Origin: Xestospongia bergquistia | Taxonomy: Eukaryota; Porifera; Demospongiae; Haplosclerida; Petrosiidae | Reading direction: 5' to 3' | DNA: 64,000 bases | Assembly (NCBI GenBank): GCA_963965975.1 | Contig: OZ014417.1 | Span: 3,515,821-3,579,820, forward strand | In this document: positions 61,900 to 64,000 of the stretch, in pieces | Layout: each line of letters opens with the position of its first letter | Position numbering within the stretch: the first letter of the stretch is position 1 | Notes under the pieces: model-generated | Database searches by the model: none | Told to the model about the DNA's origin: nothing | What the model saw: only the letters and a program-made list of their open reading frames with translations | Position numbers and translations under genes: made by a program

Positions 61900-62970
61900 A
61901 ATTCTTCACCCATCACTTTATCATTGTAACCTTTAGTATCATCTCAACTTCTTGTTTCTGTACCTCTAGCTGCTTTTTCTCAACCTTCTTCATTATCACA
62001 ACCTGTGACTTTTTTACCTGTCATGGTGCAACACTCTTTACTAATTCAGCTCCTTAATTCTGTACCTATCACTTCATCATCACAGTCTTCATAAAACATT
62101 CATGTCAAATATCTTGCTAACAAATCTGACAGAGGTAGCAAATAACATTGAACAGATTAATAGGGTTGATGTTGATGCTCTACAAGACACAGTAAATGTA
62201 GAGTCTATGTGGGTGCAGAAACTATCGAAGACTAATGAACATTTTCTATTATCTAGGGAGTGGTTGAATGATAGCATTGTGAATTCATCACAAAGACTTA
62301 TAGCAATATCTTTTACTCTTTGCAATAGTTACAAGATACCAATCTTGGAAAAACTCTAGCATTTGATATTCAAAGGTTTCCATTTGTTCAAGTGTTACAT
62401 ACATCATTGGGTGACTATATCTCCACATATGGATGTGACCTTGGATTTGTTGATATTTACGACAGCTTACCACCAACAATGAGTTCATTACTTCAAAGAG
62501 AAATTCTTGATTTGTTTGTTTGCCATCCACTCATAGAGAAATCAATTTCAGGTATATATGTCTTATCTGTTTTTATTCACTAACTTTCATTTTATCTTTA
62601 TAGATATAGATATTGCCAGTCACAAGTTGGCTCATCTGATTGTGGTCTCTTTGCTCTGGCTTTTGTGTCAGTAATTGCTATGGGAGATGATCTAGGCAGA
62701 TATACATTCGAGCAACATAATGATAGACTACTTACACAGCTGCTTAAATAAAGAAACTTTTTTTCAATTTTCCTACAAGTTATGTTGGTCGAAAAATCTA
62801 TAAAATCACCAACATCACCTATATATACTGCAAAAGTCTGATGCTAGAGATCAATGATTTAAAGATTATTCAGTGCAGTACATGTTCTGAGTGGTACTAT
62901 ATTAATGATACCTGCATACAAGTCTCAGAAGAGATCATCAAAGATCATCTGTTTGGTTTGTGACAACTAG
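61900..62970 (+). pseudogene. U8: Ulp1-like protease relic, two exons, DCG intact
   Basis: Ser/Gln/Pro region 61960-62090, VDALQDTVNVESMWV and EWLNDSIVN (62120-62290), the family frameshift at about 62325, SLGDYISTYGCDLGF with the 8 bp HW deletion, IYDSLPPTM, LFVCHPLIEKSISG. An intron of about 50 bp ends TTATAG at about 62603. The second exon has CQSQVGSSDCGLFALAF (oxyanion Gln and nucleophile Cys present) and FEQHNDRLLTQLLK. Dead because the His is missing and the frame is broken. Confidence 0.75.
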
Positions 62971-63159
62971 TACTGTGTGTTAAACTTTCTGTACAATGTT
63001 CTAGTTAATTTCAAAAGAGTATTACACTTTTTAAAATATACTAGCATTATCAGTCCTCTAATTATAACTTGACAAAATGATAATCATGATATCCTAGAAT
63101 ATTATTATAGAATGAAATTAAACAAGTTATATTTTTTATAAATTGAAATACATATAGCA

Positions 63160-63340
63160 AGACATTTTGTGTCCTGGGATAAAATATTGCAAACCATTTT
63201 TTATATACTAGGATAAATATTGCAAGTCAATTTTTTTGATAAATTTTGTGACAAAATTCTGCACAATTTTTTATTCTAGGATAAAAAATAGTTTGATATA
63301 TTTTATCTGGTGGAACAAATTTTAGGACAATAGTTGTCAT
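63160..63340. repeat. MITE-like hairpin, copy 5
   Basis: Arms ACTAGGATAAATATTGCAA and CAATTTTTTATTCTAGGATA, between U8 and P16. Confidence 0.65.
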
Positions 63341-63544
63341 GGCAACACTGCTATCACTAGTTAGAGTTGTTACTTGACTTCACTCACTCCACTAGCTACA
63401 TTGTCATTGTATTCTGTTACTGTGCTCTGGAACTTGGAGACTAGTCATCCTGGAACTTTTCTCTATTGTCAATTAGTGTTGTAGCTATGGTAATTTAATC
63501 AAGTGATAATGAATAATGATTAGGAAAAATAATTAATTATTTTT

Positions 63545-64000
<456 letters not shown>

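Overview
The window is eukaryotic and animal. It is AT-rich, with introns of only 46-50 bp, gene families broken by small lesions, and transposon debris throughout. A demosponge is my best guess. The left part carries an ankyrin / P-loop GTPase / COR-like / Death-domain gene of a type I associate with sponge (and some cnidarian) genomes. A cnidarian or other compact invertebrate genome cannot be excluded from sequence alone.

The dominant content is a cluster of PRDM9-like (Meisetz-type) genes: 16 recognisable copies or fragments, named P1 to P16 here. Apart from P13 they are on the minus strand, so exon 1 lies at the higher coordinate. A full copy has seven or eight coding exons. These are a short KRAB-like exon, a basic SSXRD-like exon, an optional 32 or 50 nt microexon, an acidic exon, a 104 nt linker exon, two exons forming a zinc-knuckle plus PR/SET methyltransferase domain, and one long exon with two proximal C2H2 fingers and a tandem array of 84 bp C2H2 fingers. 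P4 (746 aa), P9 (782 aa) and P11 (717 aa) reconstruct as intact genes by exon phase. P5 is open throughout but a frameshift inside its array leaves 6 of 12 fingers. P2 has one splice-site lesion. P6, P8, P12, P13 and P15 are damaged. P1, P3, P7, P10, P14 and P16 are fragments or are cut by the window edge. Finger backbones are nearly identical while helix positions -1, 3 and 6 differ, the pattern known for recombination-directing vertebrate PRDM9.

Layout: P1 fragment (0-0.35 kb); LINE reverse-transcriptase relic (1.2-1.7 kb); P2 (3.0-5.4 kb); broken ankyrin/ROCO/Death gene (6.0-10.1 kb); minisatellite (11.4-11.7 kb); tnp2-like transposase and Ulp1-like protease relics (11.9-13.6 kb); P3 array (14.1-14.9 kb); Ty3/gypsy integrase debris; P4 (16.5-19.0 kb); foldback repeat and second gypsy copy (21-22.9 kb); P5 (23.2-25.9 kb); P6 (28.5-30.8 kb); P7/P8 (33.9-35.9 kb); P9 (38.8-41.5 kb); P10/P11 (45.2-48.2 kb); P12 (49.9-51.2 kb); inverted P13 joined to P14 (53.7-56.8 kb); P15 (58.4-60.7 kb); P16 (63.5 kb to the edge).

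The cluster grew by segmental duplication of a block with three recurring parts: the last exon of an NSRP1-like splicing-factor gene just upstream of PRDM9 on the same strand, the PRDM9-like gene, and an opposite-strand Ulp1-like (C48) protease relic near the PRDM9 3' end, often with a MITE-like hairpin. If expressed in the germ line, the intact copies would each bind a different DNA motif and could deposit H3K4/K36 methylation there. That is inference from the vertebrate family.
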